Of a stretch of 64,000 nt of DNA, positions 16,334 to 25,433 are shown piece by piece. The stretch is from Bin5 sp022827195 (GTDB lineage: Bacteria > Chloroflexota > Anaerolineae > Caldilineales > Caldilineaceae): positions 2,046,001-2,110,000 of the forward strand of contig OZ242331.1 of NCBI GenBank assembly GCA_965208275.1. The letters run 5' to 3'. The first letter of the stretch is position 1. Each line of letters opens with the position of its first letter. Under the pieces are notes generated by a model. That model made no database searches, was not told the DNA's origin, and saw only the letters and a program-made list of their open reading frames with translations. Made by a program: the position numbers and the translations under genes.

Positions 16334-17638
16334 CTAGAGTTGCAGGTTGGCAGCGCAATTGACTTGCCAACCGCCAAACTCCTTTTCCAAGTGGTGGGCG
16401 AGGGCGAGCACAATGTCTTCCCGCCAAGGATGAGAGACAATCTGGACGGCGACAGGAAGGCCGGAACTGTCCTGCGCAACCGGTACGACCGCAGCGGGAT
16501 AACCGGTGAGACTGAAGGGGACGGTGTAGTCGAAACGCTGGGTGTCGCGCGTGCCGATCGAAGGCGCGGTATGGTGGACGGCGGGACAGAGTATGGCATC
16601 GTAGTACCGGATATAGTGGAGTAGATTTGTCCTGAACTGGTCCCAGGCGTGGAGAAGCTCGACCACATCCTGGCCGCGCGTTCCAGCCATGTTGCGCCAG
16701 CCTCGATCGAGGTCGCGGGCCCCGCCGATGAGGTCCAACGGACAGTTCTCCACAACCTGAACGCCTGCGCGTGCAAACGCCTGAGCAGAGCCGCCAACCG
16801 CGTTTGAAACGGCTGAGGTAACGAGGGAGTCGGGGTCGAAGGGGAAGTAGGCGATGGTCAGACCGTCCAAGGGCAGTTGTTCGGGGTCCATGAGAGGCAT
16901 GGCGACCACACCGGCGTCCTGATAGTCGGGTCCGTCAATGACGCGCAGCGCAAGCAGAAGGTCGCCTACGCTCCTTGCAGCGGGTCCGATCTGCGTGCGC
17001 TGGTCGGTAAATCCTCCCGGCTGGTTGTAGACGCCAGTGTTGGGTACACGGCCCTGGCTTGGCTTCAGTGCAGTGATGCCGCAAAAGGCGGCCGGAACGC
17101 GCAGGCCGCCGCCGGTATCGCTTCCAAGCCCCATAGGAGAAGCGCCGGCCGCGACAAGCGCCGCTTCTCCCCCGCTGCTGCCTCCGGGTGAACGACTTGG
17201 ATCGCAAGGGTTGCGGGTCTGGCCGACAACCGCGTTCTCAGTGTCATTGCCGCTGCCAGCCGGAGGACAGTTGGTTTTGGCGAGAAGGATCGCACCGGCC
17301 TGTTTCATGCGGGCTACGACGGTCGCGTCCCTTCTTACGGACTGTCTGTTGCGGATCCGCCTGTCGAGACTGCTGACGAGCCCCTCCGCCGCGAAAGTGT
17401 CCTTAACCGTGAATGGCAGCCCGTGCAAAGGGCCAAGCTCCTCTCCCTTTGCCTGGATCTCGTCTGCCGTACTGGCCTGTTCCAGCGCGTCATCTGCGAC
17501 CACAGTCACGGCATTCACGGTCGCGTTGGCCCTGCTGATTCGAGCCAGGTAGGCGTCGGTAACCTCGCGCGCCGAAAGCTTCCGGTCGCGAATCGCGCGA
17601 ACTATCTCCATGGCCGAAGAAGAACAGATCCCATCCAT
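16334..17638 (-). CDS. Amidase signature family hydrolase
   Basis: A 434-residue amidase-signature enzyme. The Ser-cisSer-Lys triad is visible: Lys in LPFTVKDTF and the two Ser in SPGGSSGGEAALVA, with the Gly-rich GSDTGGGLRVPAAFCG downstream. It would hydrolyse a carboxamide; the context does not show the substrate, and the absence of gatB/gatC nearby argues against a role in Glu-tRNA amidation. The frame runs 44 codons further upstream, but MDGICSSSA at 17638 matches the family start. A TAGGAT box ends 7 nt before it, so it may be leaderless. Confidence 0.85.
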   Translation of the reverse strand: MDGICSSSAMEIVRAIRDRKLSAREVTDAYLARISRANATVNAVTVVADDALEQASTADEIQAKGEELGPLHGLPFTVKDTFAAEGLVSSLDRRIRNRQSVRRDATVVARMKQAGAILLAKTNCPPAGSGNDTENAVVGQTRNPCDPSRSPGGSSGGEAALVAAGASPMGLGSDTGGGLRVPAAFCGITALKPSQGRVPNTGVYNQPGGFTDQRTQIGPAARSVGDLLLALRVIDGPDYQDAGVVAMPLMDPEQLPLDGLTIAYFPFDPDSLVTSAVSNAVGGSAQAFARAGVQVVENCPLDLIGGARDLDRGWRNMAGTRGQDVVELLHAWDQFRTNLLHYIRYYDAILCPAVHHTAPSIGTRDTQRFDYTVPFSLTGYPAAVVPVAQDSSGLPVAVQIVSHPWREDIVLALAHHLEKEFGGWQVNCAANLQL

Positions 17639-17992
17639 GGCCGCTATCCTACCCCAACTGGACACGCCAGGGCAACGGTCCCCGCATGATGTCCACCATC
17701 CCTGGCGCGGGCGCGCACCGGTTTCGGGATATGTGGAGCATCTGATGACTACTTGCGCGCATTGGTGCAATCGACGTATGCTTTAGCTGGATCGGGAAGG
17801 CAATTTTGTCCCGCCGAAACGAGTCATGTAGGCTCTCGGACATTTTCGTCCGTGGGTTGGGCGAGTACGATTGCCCCCGAAGCACTGCCAAGACCGACGC
17901 CGCGCCACTGGGGTCCGGACCGCGGCGGCAAGTCGCAAATCGACCTGGCACCGGTCCCGTGCGCGTTTTTCACGCGTGCAAAGGAGGTTGGA
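17639..17992. other. 354-bp intergenic region with a possible promoter for the kinase-like gene
   Basis: The region separates divergent genes. A weak plus-strand promoter candidate is TTGCGC (17753-17758), 18 nt, TATGCT (17777-17782). It would give a leader of about 200 nt. The kinase reading frame is open across most of this leader, but the Shine-Dalgarno site at 17981-17988 marks the true start. No stable RNA is recognised. Confidence 0.4.
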
Positions 17993-18616
17993 ATGGCGGT
18001 CGTTACCATTTCGAGGGAACTGGGCTCGCGAGGCACGCGTATAGCCGAAGCAGTGGGTGCGGCATTGGGCGCGCCTTGCATTGACAAGGAAGTGCTGGCT
18101 GAAATGGCGCGGCGGGCGGGCGTCGAGGTCGAGGTAATCGTGGAGGCGGAAGAGAAGCTGATGGCGCGGGCCGGCGTTGTCAGCCAGGAAATGCGCTCAC
18201 TCTTTTCGGCCGACCCCAGCCGGCGGACCCGCCCGATGGACCAGAAGACGTACGTTGAACAGATGGCGAACGCGATTCGCTCACTGGCTGAGAGAGGATC
18301 GGCCGTTTTCATTGGGCGCGGCTCTCAACTGATTTTGGAGGAGCACGTTTCAGCGCTGCACGTGCACCTCTACGCATCGCCGGAACTGCGCGCCAGACGC
18401 ATTCAACGACGGAGAAAAATGGCCGATATCGGTACGGCGCGGCGCATCATTCACCTGGCCGACGAACAGCGGCGAAACTGGTACCAGCGGTTTTTCGCCA
18501 GCGCAGACTGGAAAAACAGCCGCCACTATCATCTGATGCTGGACACGGGCCGCATTCCCGAGGATGCTGCCGTGGGACTGATCGTAGACGCGGCGAAGAC
18601 GGAGCCGCCTGACTGA
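17993..18616 (+). CDS. Cytidylate kinase-like family protein
   Basis: A 207-residue P-loop kinase relative (cytidylate_kin2 type). It starts with MAVVTISRELGSRGTRIAEA, where the phosphate-binding loop SRELGSRG replaces the usual GxxGxGKS as in this family. DKEVLAEMARR and GRGSQLIL segments follow. Its natural substrate is not established. An AAGGAGG 5 nt upstream fixes the start. It lies 11 nt before the SH3b/nuclease gene and is probably cotranscribed with it. Confidence 0.8.
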   Translation: MAVVTISRELGSRGTRIAEAVGAALGAPCIDKEVLAEMARRAGVEVEVIVEAEEKLMARAGVVSQEMRSLFSADPSRRTRPMDQKTYVEQMANAIRSLAERGSAVFIGRGSQLILEEHVSALHVHLYASPELRARRIQRRRKMADIGTARRIIHLADEQRRNWYQRFFASADWKNSRHYHLMLDTGRIPEDAAVGLIVDAAKTEPPD

Positions 18617-18627
18617 GGGGTCCTGAC

Positions 18628-20403
18628 ATGACTTCGAACGAGAATGACCTGCCGCCATATCGCCGTCCACGTATTGTTGGAAGGGTCGAGGCAAGGTTAG
18701 AGCGCCCTTCTTTTGGCAGAGAGAAAGCCGTGTTCTTTCTCCTGCTCTTGGCCCTTGGATTGAGCGCTTGCCGCGGGGATGAAGTCGAGGAAGCCGCCGT
18801 CCTGCCGACTTCCACCCCTGTACCCGAAGCCACCCAGCCGCCGCCGACACCCCAACCGCCAACACCGACAGCGACAGCTGCACTGCCGACTGCAACCGCA
18901 ACCGAGACAGCAACGCTTGAACCGGCCGTGACCGCCGAGCCGACAACGGCTGCGGCTGAAGTTGTCATCAGGGGGCAGGTTACCGTTCACGGAGACATGA
19001 ACGTGCGGGCCGGCCCGGGGACTGAATACCCAATCGTCGGGGGAGCAACGCTGGGGCAGGAGTTTGACGTCACCGGCAAAAACGCCGATGGCAGCTGGTG
19101 GCAGATCGACCTGGAAGGTCAGCCCGGGTGGATTTTCGCGCCGTATGTGACTGCGGTCGATACCGAGAACGTGCCGGTGGTCGCGGCAGGCGAGATGGAG
19201 ATGATGGAGAAAAGGGCCTTCGTAACAGTCAACGGGGATATGAATGTGCGAAATGGTCCGGGCACAAACTACGCTGTCATCGGGCCGGCCACCTATGGGC
19301 AGGAATATGACATCACCGGCCAGAGCGAGGACGGCGAGTGGTGGCGAATTGAGTACATCGGTCAGACAGGATGGATATTCGCCCCCTTTGTTGAGGCTGC
19401 CGGAGCCGAAAATGTAGCCACTGTGGGCAGTGTCGAAGTTCCGGCCCAGGGCGGAGCCGTCGTGACTGTCAACGGCGAAATGAACGTGCGCCAAGGCCCC
19501 GGAACAACCTATGAAATTGTCGGCGCGGCGACACTCGGACAGGAGTTCCCCGTAACGGGCAAGAACGCAGACGGTGATTGGTGGCAGATCGACTTTAACG
19601 GGCAGGCCGGCTGGCTCTTCGCCCCATTTGTGACGGCAGCCAACACCGAGAACGTGCCTGTTGCAGGCGGTGGCGAGATGGCCGCGCCCGAGGGAGCACA
19701 GGCTACCGTCGACAGTGACTTGAATGTACGCGCGGGACCCGGCACCGAATACGACAGAATCGGCGGCGCCAACGCGGGCGAACAGTTTCAGATCACGGGA
19801 AAGGACGAAACCGGAGAATGGTTCCGGCTCGAATTCGACGGCCAGAATGGATGGGTCTTCGCTCTATTCGTGACCGCCACAGGTGTGGCTGACGTACCCG
19901 TTGTGGCCGCCGAACCCGCGGCGCCGGCAGCGCCGGCGCCGCCGGTGCAAGAAGACCCGCCCGGAAACCCCACGGGCGACCAAGCGGTCATCACCCACGT
20001 CGTGGACGGCGATACGCTGGACCTGCTCTTTGAAGATGGAACCCAGGAAAGGATTCTGCTGCAAGACATCGATGCCCCCGAAGCGGAAGGCGTTGTCGAG
20101 TGTTTTGGTGGACAGGCGTCGCTTTTCGCCAGTCTGTTCAAAGGGGAGACGGTTCGTGTGGAGCGCACCGGGCGAGACGAGCTGGGCAGGTTGCTTGGCT
20201 ACGTCTGGCTGGCGAACGGACGGCTCTTGAACGAGTCTTTGGCAAGGCAGGGTTACGCCAAGTATGACGAATCCGGCACACCGGGCAGCTATGCTGCGCG
20301 CATTCTGGCGGCCGCGGAGGAGGCACAGGGCCTGGGAGCCGGCCTGTGGTCCGAGTGTCCGGTTGAAGCGGCCCCTACCGCGACTCCGACGCCTGCCGGG
20401 TGA
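18628..20403 (+). CDS. Lipoprotein with four SH3b repeats fused to a thermonuclease (SNase) domain
   Basis: A 591-residue exported protein. A basic N-terminal extension (about 35 residues) leads into a hydrophobic stretch ending in LGLSAC, a lipobox near residue 48. A Thr/Pro-rich linker (50-105) follows. Four bacterial SH3 repeats start near residues 112, 198, 278 and 358, each with DxNVRxGPGTxY, then WWxI or WFRL, then GWxFAxFV. The C-terminal SNase domain (about 452-575) keeps VVDGDTL, the catalytic Arg and Glu in ERILLQDIDAPEAE, and the second Arg in DELGRLLGY. It probably binds cell wall or a surface polymer and degrades extracellular nucleic acid. Confidence 0.88.
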   Translation: MTSNENDLPPYRRPRIVGRVEARLERPSFGREKAVFFLLLLALGLSACRGDEVEEAAVLPTSTPVPEATQPPPTPQPPTPTATAALPTATATETATLEPAVTAEPTTAAAEVVIRGQVTVHGDMNVRAGPGTEYPIVGGATLGQEFDVTGKNADGSWWQIDLEGQPGWIFAPYVTAVDTENVPVVAAGEMEMMEKRAFVTVNGDMNVRNGPGTNYAVIGPATYGQEYDITGQSEDGEWWRIEYIGQTGWIFAPFVEAAGAENVATVGSVEVPAQGGAVVTVNGEMNVRQGPGTTYEIVGAATLGQEFPVTGKNADGDWWQIDFNGQAGWLFAPFVTAANTENVPVAGGGEMAAPEGAQATVDSDLNVRAGPGTEYDRIGGANAGEQFQITGKDETGEWFRLEFDGQNGWVFALFVTATGVADVPVVAAEPAAPAAPAPPVQEDPPGNPTGDQAVITHVVDGDTLDLLFEDGTQERILLQDIDAPEAEGVVECFGGQASLFASLFKGETVRVERTGRDELGRLLGYVWLANGRLLNESLARQGYAKYDESGTPGSYAARILAAAEEAQGLGAGLWSECPVEAAPTATPTPAG

Positions 20404-20458
20404 GCCGAATACCGCAGCTGGAGAGGAATCCCGTGGCTTGTCTTGGTTTGCGGAGCGG

Positions 20459-22024
20459 TTACACTCGATATCGAATGGCCCTTCCCGGGAGGGAGGGACC
20501 GGCCAGTTCCAGCGGCGCGCCATCGCAGATTACTGCCACGCCGTTGACCAGAACGTCGCCGACGCCGGTCGAATACCTATGAGGCTCTTCAAACGTGGCG
20601 TGGTCCTGGACTGAATCAGGATCAATTACGACTAAGTCGGCGTAGAATCCCTCTTTCACAAGGCCGCGCTCCTTCAAGCCAAAACGGTTTGCGGCCGCCC
20701 CGCTCAGCTTCCAGACGGCTTCTTCAAGGGAAAACAGCCCCTTTCGCACACAGGACCCAAGCAGACGAGCAGCCGAACCGTACTGACGTGGATGGACGGT
20801 GGCGTCTTCATGGAAGACGCCGTCGGTTCCCATCATGTACTTTTCGTGTGCCAGGAACGGCTCGACGAAACGGTCTTCCCCGTGGAAGAAGACGAGCAAT
20901 ACAGCCAGGTTTTCCTCGATTAGCAGGTCGCAAAGGGCGTCTGTGGGCGATTTACCGACTGCAGCGACATAGTGGCCCAGCGTCTTGCCCTGGTAGCAGC
21001 TGTTTTCCTTGCTCGGCAGCCAGGCGATCTTAACGGCATCCAGATCGGAGGCGTGCACAGGCAGGCTGCGCTCGATGTGGGCGCGCATGTCGGGATCGTG
21101 CAGTTTCGGCAGGGCGGCAAAGGGGCCGTCGCGCCAAATCTGGTATGGGAGCAGGTAGTTGAGCAGGGTTGAACCGGCCAGATAGGGGTAGACGTCGAAA
21201 GTGAAGTCGACCTCGTGGACGGCTACGCGGTCGACGTAGTCCAGAATGGCCTCGCCATCGGCTTCGCTCGGCGCTTTGAGGTGGGAGATGTGCACAGGCA
21301 CACCGCCGCGCCTTCCGATCTCGACCGCCTCTTGCAGTGCGGGAAGTATGCCATTCTTGTAGCGCATGTGGGTGACGTAGGGGGCCTGGGCAGCAGCCAT
21401 GGGCCGGCAGGCGTTCGCGAGTTCGGCGGTGGAGGCGAAACACTGGGCGGCATAGTCGAGGCCGGTGGACAGGGCGCAGGCGCCCTCCTCCATGCCCTGT
21501 TCGACCTGCTTCTGAATCAGCTGCATCTGCAGGTCGTCGGGCGCGTCGGAATCCCAGCCGCAGATGAGCGTACGCACATTGGCGTAAGGGAGCTGGGCGA
21601 TGACGTTTTGGGCGTTGCGGCGGTCGAGGAGCGCCATATAGTCGGCGAGGCTCTCCCAGCCGCTGTAGTCCTCCATGCGCAGGGCGTTGAGGCCGCGCAG
21701 GTAGTAGATCCACTCGCGGGCGGTACGGCGGCTGACCGGGGCGTAGGAGATGCCGTCGGCCATGATCACTTCGGTGGTGAAGCCCTGGCTCGTCTTGCTG
21801 GCCAGATGGGGCGTCTTGAGCAGCCAGCCGTCGGAGTGATTGTGGACGTCGACGAAGCCGGGGGCGACAACTCTGCCGGCGGCATTGATAACCTGGCCCG
21901 CGTCGGCGTCCTTGAGATCGCCGAGGGCAGCTATCCTGTCCCCGTTGATGCCGACGTCGGCGCGACGACGCGGGGACCGGGAGCCGTCGATAATTTCACC
22001 GTCGCGAATTACGATGTCAAACAT
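20459..22024 (-). CDS. D-aminoacylase / N-acyl-D-amino-acid deacylase family amidohydrolase
   Basis: A 521-residue amidohydrolase-superfamily enzyme. Metal-site motifs are the HxH in GFVDVHNHSD (about residue 61), THMRYKNG and HISHLKAPS on later strands, and the catalytic Asp in MMGTDGVFHED. A beta-sandwich made from N- and C-terminal strands ends in ADLVVIDPDSVQD. In D-aminoacylases a Cys (GNCG) bridges the metals; here the aligned position reads MADGIS, an Asp. That may indicate a dihydropyrimidinase-like or altered metal centre. A Shine-Dalgarno AGAAGG precedes the ATG. It is followed upstream by a nitrilase-family gene. Confidence 0.82.
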   Translation of the reverse strand: MFDIVIRDGEIIDGSRSPRRRADVGINGDRIAALGDLKDADAGQVINAAGRVVAPGFVDVHNHSDGWLLKTPHLASKTSQGFTTEVIMADGISYAPVSRRTAREWIYYLRGLNALRMEDYSGWESLADYMALLDRRNAQNVIAQLPYANVRTLICGWDSDAPDDLQMQLIQKQVEQGMEEGACALSTGLDYAAQCFASTAELANACRPMAAAQAPYVTHMRYKNGILPALQEAVEIGRRGGVPVHISHLKAPSEADGEAILDYVDRVAVHEVDFTFDVYPYLAGSTLLNYLLPYQIWRDGPFAALPKLHDPDMRAHIERSLPVHASDLDAVKIAWLPSKENSCYQGKTLGHYVAAVGKSPTDALCDLLIEENLAVLLVFFHGEDRFVEPFLAHEKYMMGTDGVFHEDATVHPRQYGSAARLLGSCVRKGLFSLEEAVWKLSGAAANRFGLKERGLVKEGFYADLVVIDPDSVQDHATFEEPHRYSTGVGDVLVNGVAVICDGAPLELAGPSLPGRAIRYRV

Positions 22025-22146
22025 GAATGGGTCCTTCTGGGTGTTGTGCCGAAAGATTCGCCCGCCTGTCGAATCGCTCGTGGGCGGGCCGGTCTAGGAG
22101 TGAAAGTGCAGCTGCTTCCATGAAGGGTCTGCCGAGGCAGAGGATA

Positions 22147-22986
22147 CTAACCGCTGGTCAATTGACCGACTCTCTCGAGAGTATTCTGGTAGCGGCGGTC
22201 CGTCTCGGGCGTTTGCGCTTCCAGGTACTCCTGTTCGGCCCTGCGCGCCGCGACCTCGCCGGGCGCGACCGGCACGTCGACGACCCCGCAGGTAATCTGG
22301 TCGTTGCCCCACTGGTAGGCGCAGATCTCACCCTTGCTGATGATCAGGTTCATCCCGACGTTCGCCTCGACGATGGGAACGCCGTTTTCACGCGCCCTGG
22401 CGAGGACGGCCTGATTCTGGGACTTGGACTTGCTGCCGTAGGAAGGGATGAGAATGATTCGGGCGCCGTCGAGAACAAGGGCGCGTACGATGTGCGGATT
22501 CCAGCGGTCGTTGCAGATCACGAATCCCGCGCGGCCGATGGGCGTGTTAAAGGCCCGAAGTAGGGAGCCGACACGGTTGAAGCGCCAGGTCGGATGTGTT
22601 CCCTCGGCAAGCTGCACCTTGTGGTATTTGCCGCAGATCTCGCCCTGTGGGTCGAGAAAGAGCGCGCAGTTGTAGGCCTCGTCGCCAATGCGCTCGGCGA
22701 AGCCGAAGGCGAGACAGGTCTTGAGGGAACGGGCCAGTCTCTGAAAGCGGCGGATGTATGGGCCATCGATCGGTTCGGCCACCTCCAGCATGGTGTCCGG
22801 CGAGGCCCTGCCTTCGACGATTTCCATAACGACATAACCCTCCAGCGCGCCCTCGGTCGTCAGGATCAGGCGGGGACTGTCCTGGGCGGCGCGGACGAAG
22901 AGCTCTTCCATGCGGTCGGCGTTGGCTGCCTTGTCCCACTTTTTGGGGCGAAAGGAAATAGCGGCGACTTCTACACGCTCATACAT
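22147..22986 (-). CDS. Carbon-nitrogen hydrolase (nitrilase superfamily)
   Basis: A 279-residue amidase of the nitrilase superfamily with the Glu-Lys-Cys triad: Glu45 in LILTTEGALEG, Lys123 in KYHKVQLAEG and Cys158 in GFVICNDRWNP. The length and single-domain form fit N-carbamoyl-amino-acid or N-carbamoylputrescine amidases. Together with the D-aminoacylase-like gene it suggests hydrolysis of an N-acyl or N-carbamoyl compound. GGAG lies about 7 nt before the ATG. Confidence 0.83.
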   Translation of the reverse strand: MYERVEVAAISFRPKKWDKAANADRMEELFVRAAQDSPRLILTTEGALEGYVVMEIVEGRASPDTMLEVAEPIDGPYIRRFQRLARSLKTCLAFGFAERIGDEAYNCALFLDPQGEICGKYHKVQLAEGTHPTWRFNRVGSLLRAFNTPIGRAGFVICNDRWNPHIVRALVLDGARIILIPSYGSKSKSQNQAVLARARENGVPIVEANVGMNLIISKGEICAYQWGNDQITCGVVDVPVAPGEVAARRAEQEYLEAQTPETDRRYQNTLERVGQLTSG

Positions 22987-23040
22987 GGGGTCTCCTGGCC
23001 ATTGCGCCTATCCGGCGAATCAAGAATACCGACTTGCCTT

Positions 23041-24504
23041 TCAAGAGGGTGCCGCTGAAACATAGGCGGCATATAACTTGACGTCCTCGGCGCGGAGGCC
23101 GCTGAAGTTCAACCGCAGGCGGATGGGGCCGTCTTCGCACTGCACGGTATCCCCTCCCTGCCAGCTGAGCGGCTGGCAGAGGCCGGACTCGGTCGGCAAA
23201 TTACAATCCGCTTCGGAGAATCCCGGCAGCGGTTCCAACTTCTCGCTCAGGATCTCCGCAGATACTGCGCTGTGCTCGCTGAGTCCGTCAACATTGAGGG
23301 CGATTTTCGCCGGGCTGCCGTCGAGGTCGATGGGCGCAGAGACGACGTGAGCCCCCCGTCCGGGCTTCAAGCGCGCGGCAGTAAAGGGCTGGAAGTAGCC
23401 GAGGCGGTCGCGCGGCCAGCTCGCGACCCGCACGCCGTCGCTGCTCTGTTCGGGCCACGGCGCGTACCAGAAAAGCGTCTCTTCGCCGACCTGTTCAAAG
23501 CCCTGCCCCTGCATCAGCGCCGGATAGTTGACAAGGGTATGGCCGTCCGGCAACTCTTCCCAACCGTCCTCGGCCGCGGACACGATCGGGTAGTCGGCGA
23601 CCGGCTCGCGGTAGTGAAGCGCGTCGTTGCTGACGGCCAGGCCCAGGTCCATCGAAACCAGGCGGCGGTCGTTGGAGGGATGTCCGTTCCACATACCGTA
23701 GAAGCCGACAATAACGTTGCCCCGGTTCCACAGACCGGCACCGAGATGGATCTGTTCGCCGCTGCTGCCGCCGGCGACGGCCGGCCGCGGCGAGACGTTT
23801 GAGCGGCGCATGCCCATGCAGGAGGCCTGCGACCAGTTCTCGAAATCGTAGGAGACATAGGTGACCAACTGCCGCACCCCGCCGGCGTGTTCGCCGCCCT
23901 GCCCGCAGACGTAGTAGCAGCCGTCGTGCCTCGTCCCGCCCGCCATCTCCAACCACGAGCCGACCGGATTGTTGGGCGACTCCTGCCAGATCAGCCCGTT
24001 GGGGCTGTACGCCGCGGCGAAACGGTTCTCGTATTTGCGCGACTGGAACAGCATCTTGAAGAGACGGCCGGGTTCGGGATCGTCGGGGTCGTAGTAGACG
24101 ACACAGCTCTGCACGTGGTGGTTGCCCTGGTTGAGATCGACGAGGTTGTTGCGGCGGTTTCCGTTGTATTCGACCAGACCGAGCTGTGGCTTGTGCCATT
24201 TATAGCCGTCCTTGCTGGTTGCGAAGCAGACGCGCTCGAACCAGCCGGGTTCGACGCCCTGGCCTAGGTACCACATCAGCAGAATGTCGTCGACGCGCAC
24301 GACGCTCCCGTAATAGACAACGCGGCGGCTGTCGGGCGCGCCTTCTTCGCCCAGCCCGACAGCGACGTGAGTACGGCCGCAGGGTGTATGGTGGCCGTCC
24401 AGGTGCAGCTCGACGCCGCACTGCAGCGGCAGGCTGTGATCGTCGAAAGGAAAAAGTACGACTTCGTCCAACCGCTGGCGCGGACCGCCGTTGTGAATGA
24501 TCAT
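23041..24504 (-). CDS. GHL paralog 1: GH32/GH43-like beta-propeller protein
   Basis: A 487-residue member of a family found five times in this window (GHL). Like the others it has a central propeller-like region with a strand ending in LLMWYLG, a DGYKWHKPQLGLVEYNGNRR blade motif followed by NNLV, and a C-terminal sandwich domain with PLPGFSEADC and LSWQGGD. It lacks the N-terminal QLFxDD motif of the other four and is the most divergent. The MWY and DGxxW motifs recall GH32/GH43/GH62-type glycosidases, but catalytic acids cannot be assigned by eye. No signal peptide. It lies downstream of a PhyH gene in the same orientation, with a strong hairpin between them. Confidence 0.65.
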   Translation of the reverse strand: MIIHNGGPRQRLDEVVLFPFDDHSLPLQCGVELHLDGHHTPCGRTHVAVGLGEEGAPDSRRVVYYGSVVRVDDILLMWYLGQGVEPGWFERVCFATSKDGYKWHKPQLGLVEYNGNRRNNLVDLNQGNHHVQSCVVYYDPDDPEPGRLFKMLFQSRKYENRFAAAYSPNGLIWQESPNNPVGSWLEMAGGTRHDGCYYVCGQGGEHAGGVRQLVTYVSYDFENWSQASCMGMRRSNVSPRPAVAGGSSGEQIHLGAGLWNRGNVIVGFYGMWNGHPSNDRRLVSMDLGLAVSNDALHYREPVADYPIVSAAEDGWEELPDGHTLVNYPALMQGQGFEQVGEETLFWYAPWPEQSSDGVRVASWPRDRLGYFQPFTAARLKPGRGAHVVSAPIDLDGSPAKIALNVDGLSEHSAVSAEILSEKLEPLPGFSEADCNLPTESGLCQPLSWQGGDTVQCEDGPIRLRLNFSGLRAEDVKLYAAYVSAAPS

Positions 24505-24529
24505 CGCTGACTCCAGAGCGTTTCGGTAC

Positions 24530-24560
24530 CGCCGCGCCCTGCGGTGGGAGGGCCGCGGCG
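24530..24560 (-). terminator. GC-rich hairpin between PhyH gene 1 and GHL paralog 1
   Basis: CGCCGCGCCCT (24530-24540) pairs with AGGG-CGCGGCG (24549-24560) with one bulged C and an 8-nt loop. It begins 10 nt after the PhyH stop codon on the minus strand. There is no U-tract, so it may be an mRNA-stabilising or attenuating structure rather than a full terminator. Confidence 0.45.
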
Positions 24561-24569
24561 CGCGGTCTT

Positions 24570-25358
24570 TCAGACCACTTCGGGCTGCATGGCGCCGGCG
24601 CCGAACATAATGTTGAACCGGTCCCCGTTGGCGGCGACGGTTGCGGCGTCCATATAGCAGGCGCTGAAGGCGCGGCGCGGAATGTCGGTGTTGTTAATCT
24701 CAGAGCTGTGCGGCAGGTGGTTATGGAGGAGGACGGATTCGCCGGCATCCATCTCCAGATAGACAATTTCTGCGTCGCGTGTCAACGCCTCGGCCTGTTC
24801 CGGCTCCATGAAGCCGGATGGATTGGAGGGGTTGATGAGGGTGTGGTGCGCGCCGGGTACGATCTGGACGCAGCCGTTCTCGATGGTGGCGGGATCGAGG
24901 GCGGTCCAGATGGTGATGAGGGGATCGCGATCGAGATATCTCCAGCGGTCCTGGTGCCAGATCAGAGGGGTGCCCTCGCGGGCCGGCTTGTTCATGAACA
25001 TGGCGCGGTAGCAGGCAACCGGCGTGGCCTCGCCATAGACGCGAGCGCAGATGTGGCGGAACAGCGGTTTCTGCATGTAGGCCAGGAAGTTGGGATCGTA
25101 CTCCAGGTCCTGGATCTTGCGGTAGCTGAGAGTTGCGCCCTTGTGGCCCTTTGTCTGGGGGCCGGGCTTGCCGGTGCCGGGCTCGCGGTCGAGCTGCATC
25201 GCGATGCGGCTGTAGTCGAGCGGGGCGCGGCCGAGCATGATGTCGTCCATGCGCCGCTGGAGGATGGCCAGTTCGTCGTCGCTCAGGACTTTGCCCAGGC
25301 GCAGGTAGCCCTGGACTTGAAACTGGCGCCACTGTTCGTCGGTCAGTGTCTCTCTCAT
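24570..25358 (-). CDS. Phytanoyl-CoA dioxygenase (PhyH) family protein 1
   Basis: A 262-residue Fe(II)/2-oxoglutarate dioxygenase. The metal triad is His135-x-Asp137 (WHQDRW) and His217 (LPHSSE), with Arg228/229 placed to bind 2-oxoglutarate. PGAHHTL and ENGCVQIVPG are typical of PhyH proteins. Family members hydroxylate lipids, ectoine, phosphonates or sugars; the substrate here is unknown. It lies between two GHL genes in the same orientation. GGGAGAG precedes the ATG. Confidence 0.85.
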   Translation of the reverse strand: MRETLTDEQWRQFQVQGYLRLGKVLSDDELAILQRRMDDIMLGRAPLDYSRIAMQLDREPGTGKPGPQTKGHKGATLSYRKIQDLEYDPNFLAYMQKPLFRHICARVYGEATPVACYRAMFMNKPAREGTPLIWHQDRWRYLDRDPLITIWTALDPATIENGCVQIVPGAHHTLINPSNPSGFMEPEQAEALTRDAEIVYLEMDAGESVLLHNHLPHSSEINNTDIPRRAFSACYMDAATVAANGDRFNIMFGAGAMQPEVV

Positions 25359-25433
25359 TGGGCTCTCCCGGTCGGTTCGTTCAACGAGAAACTTTCGTGA
25401 GTCTATTCTACAAGAAGAAGGCGGCGGTTGGAA

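Noticed and set aside
17753..17992. 80-residue N-terminal extension of the cytidylate-kinase-like protein
   Set aside because: The frame is open, but AAGGAGG before the ATG at 17993 and the family-typical start MAVVTISRELG argue for the shorter protein.
18961..19900. Repeats at the DNA level in the SH3b lipoprotein gene as a separate repeat element
   Set aside because: They follow from the four protein SH3b repeats and are already explained by the coding sequence.
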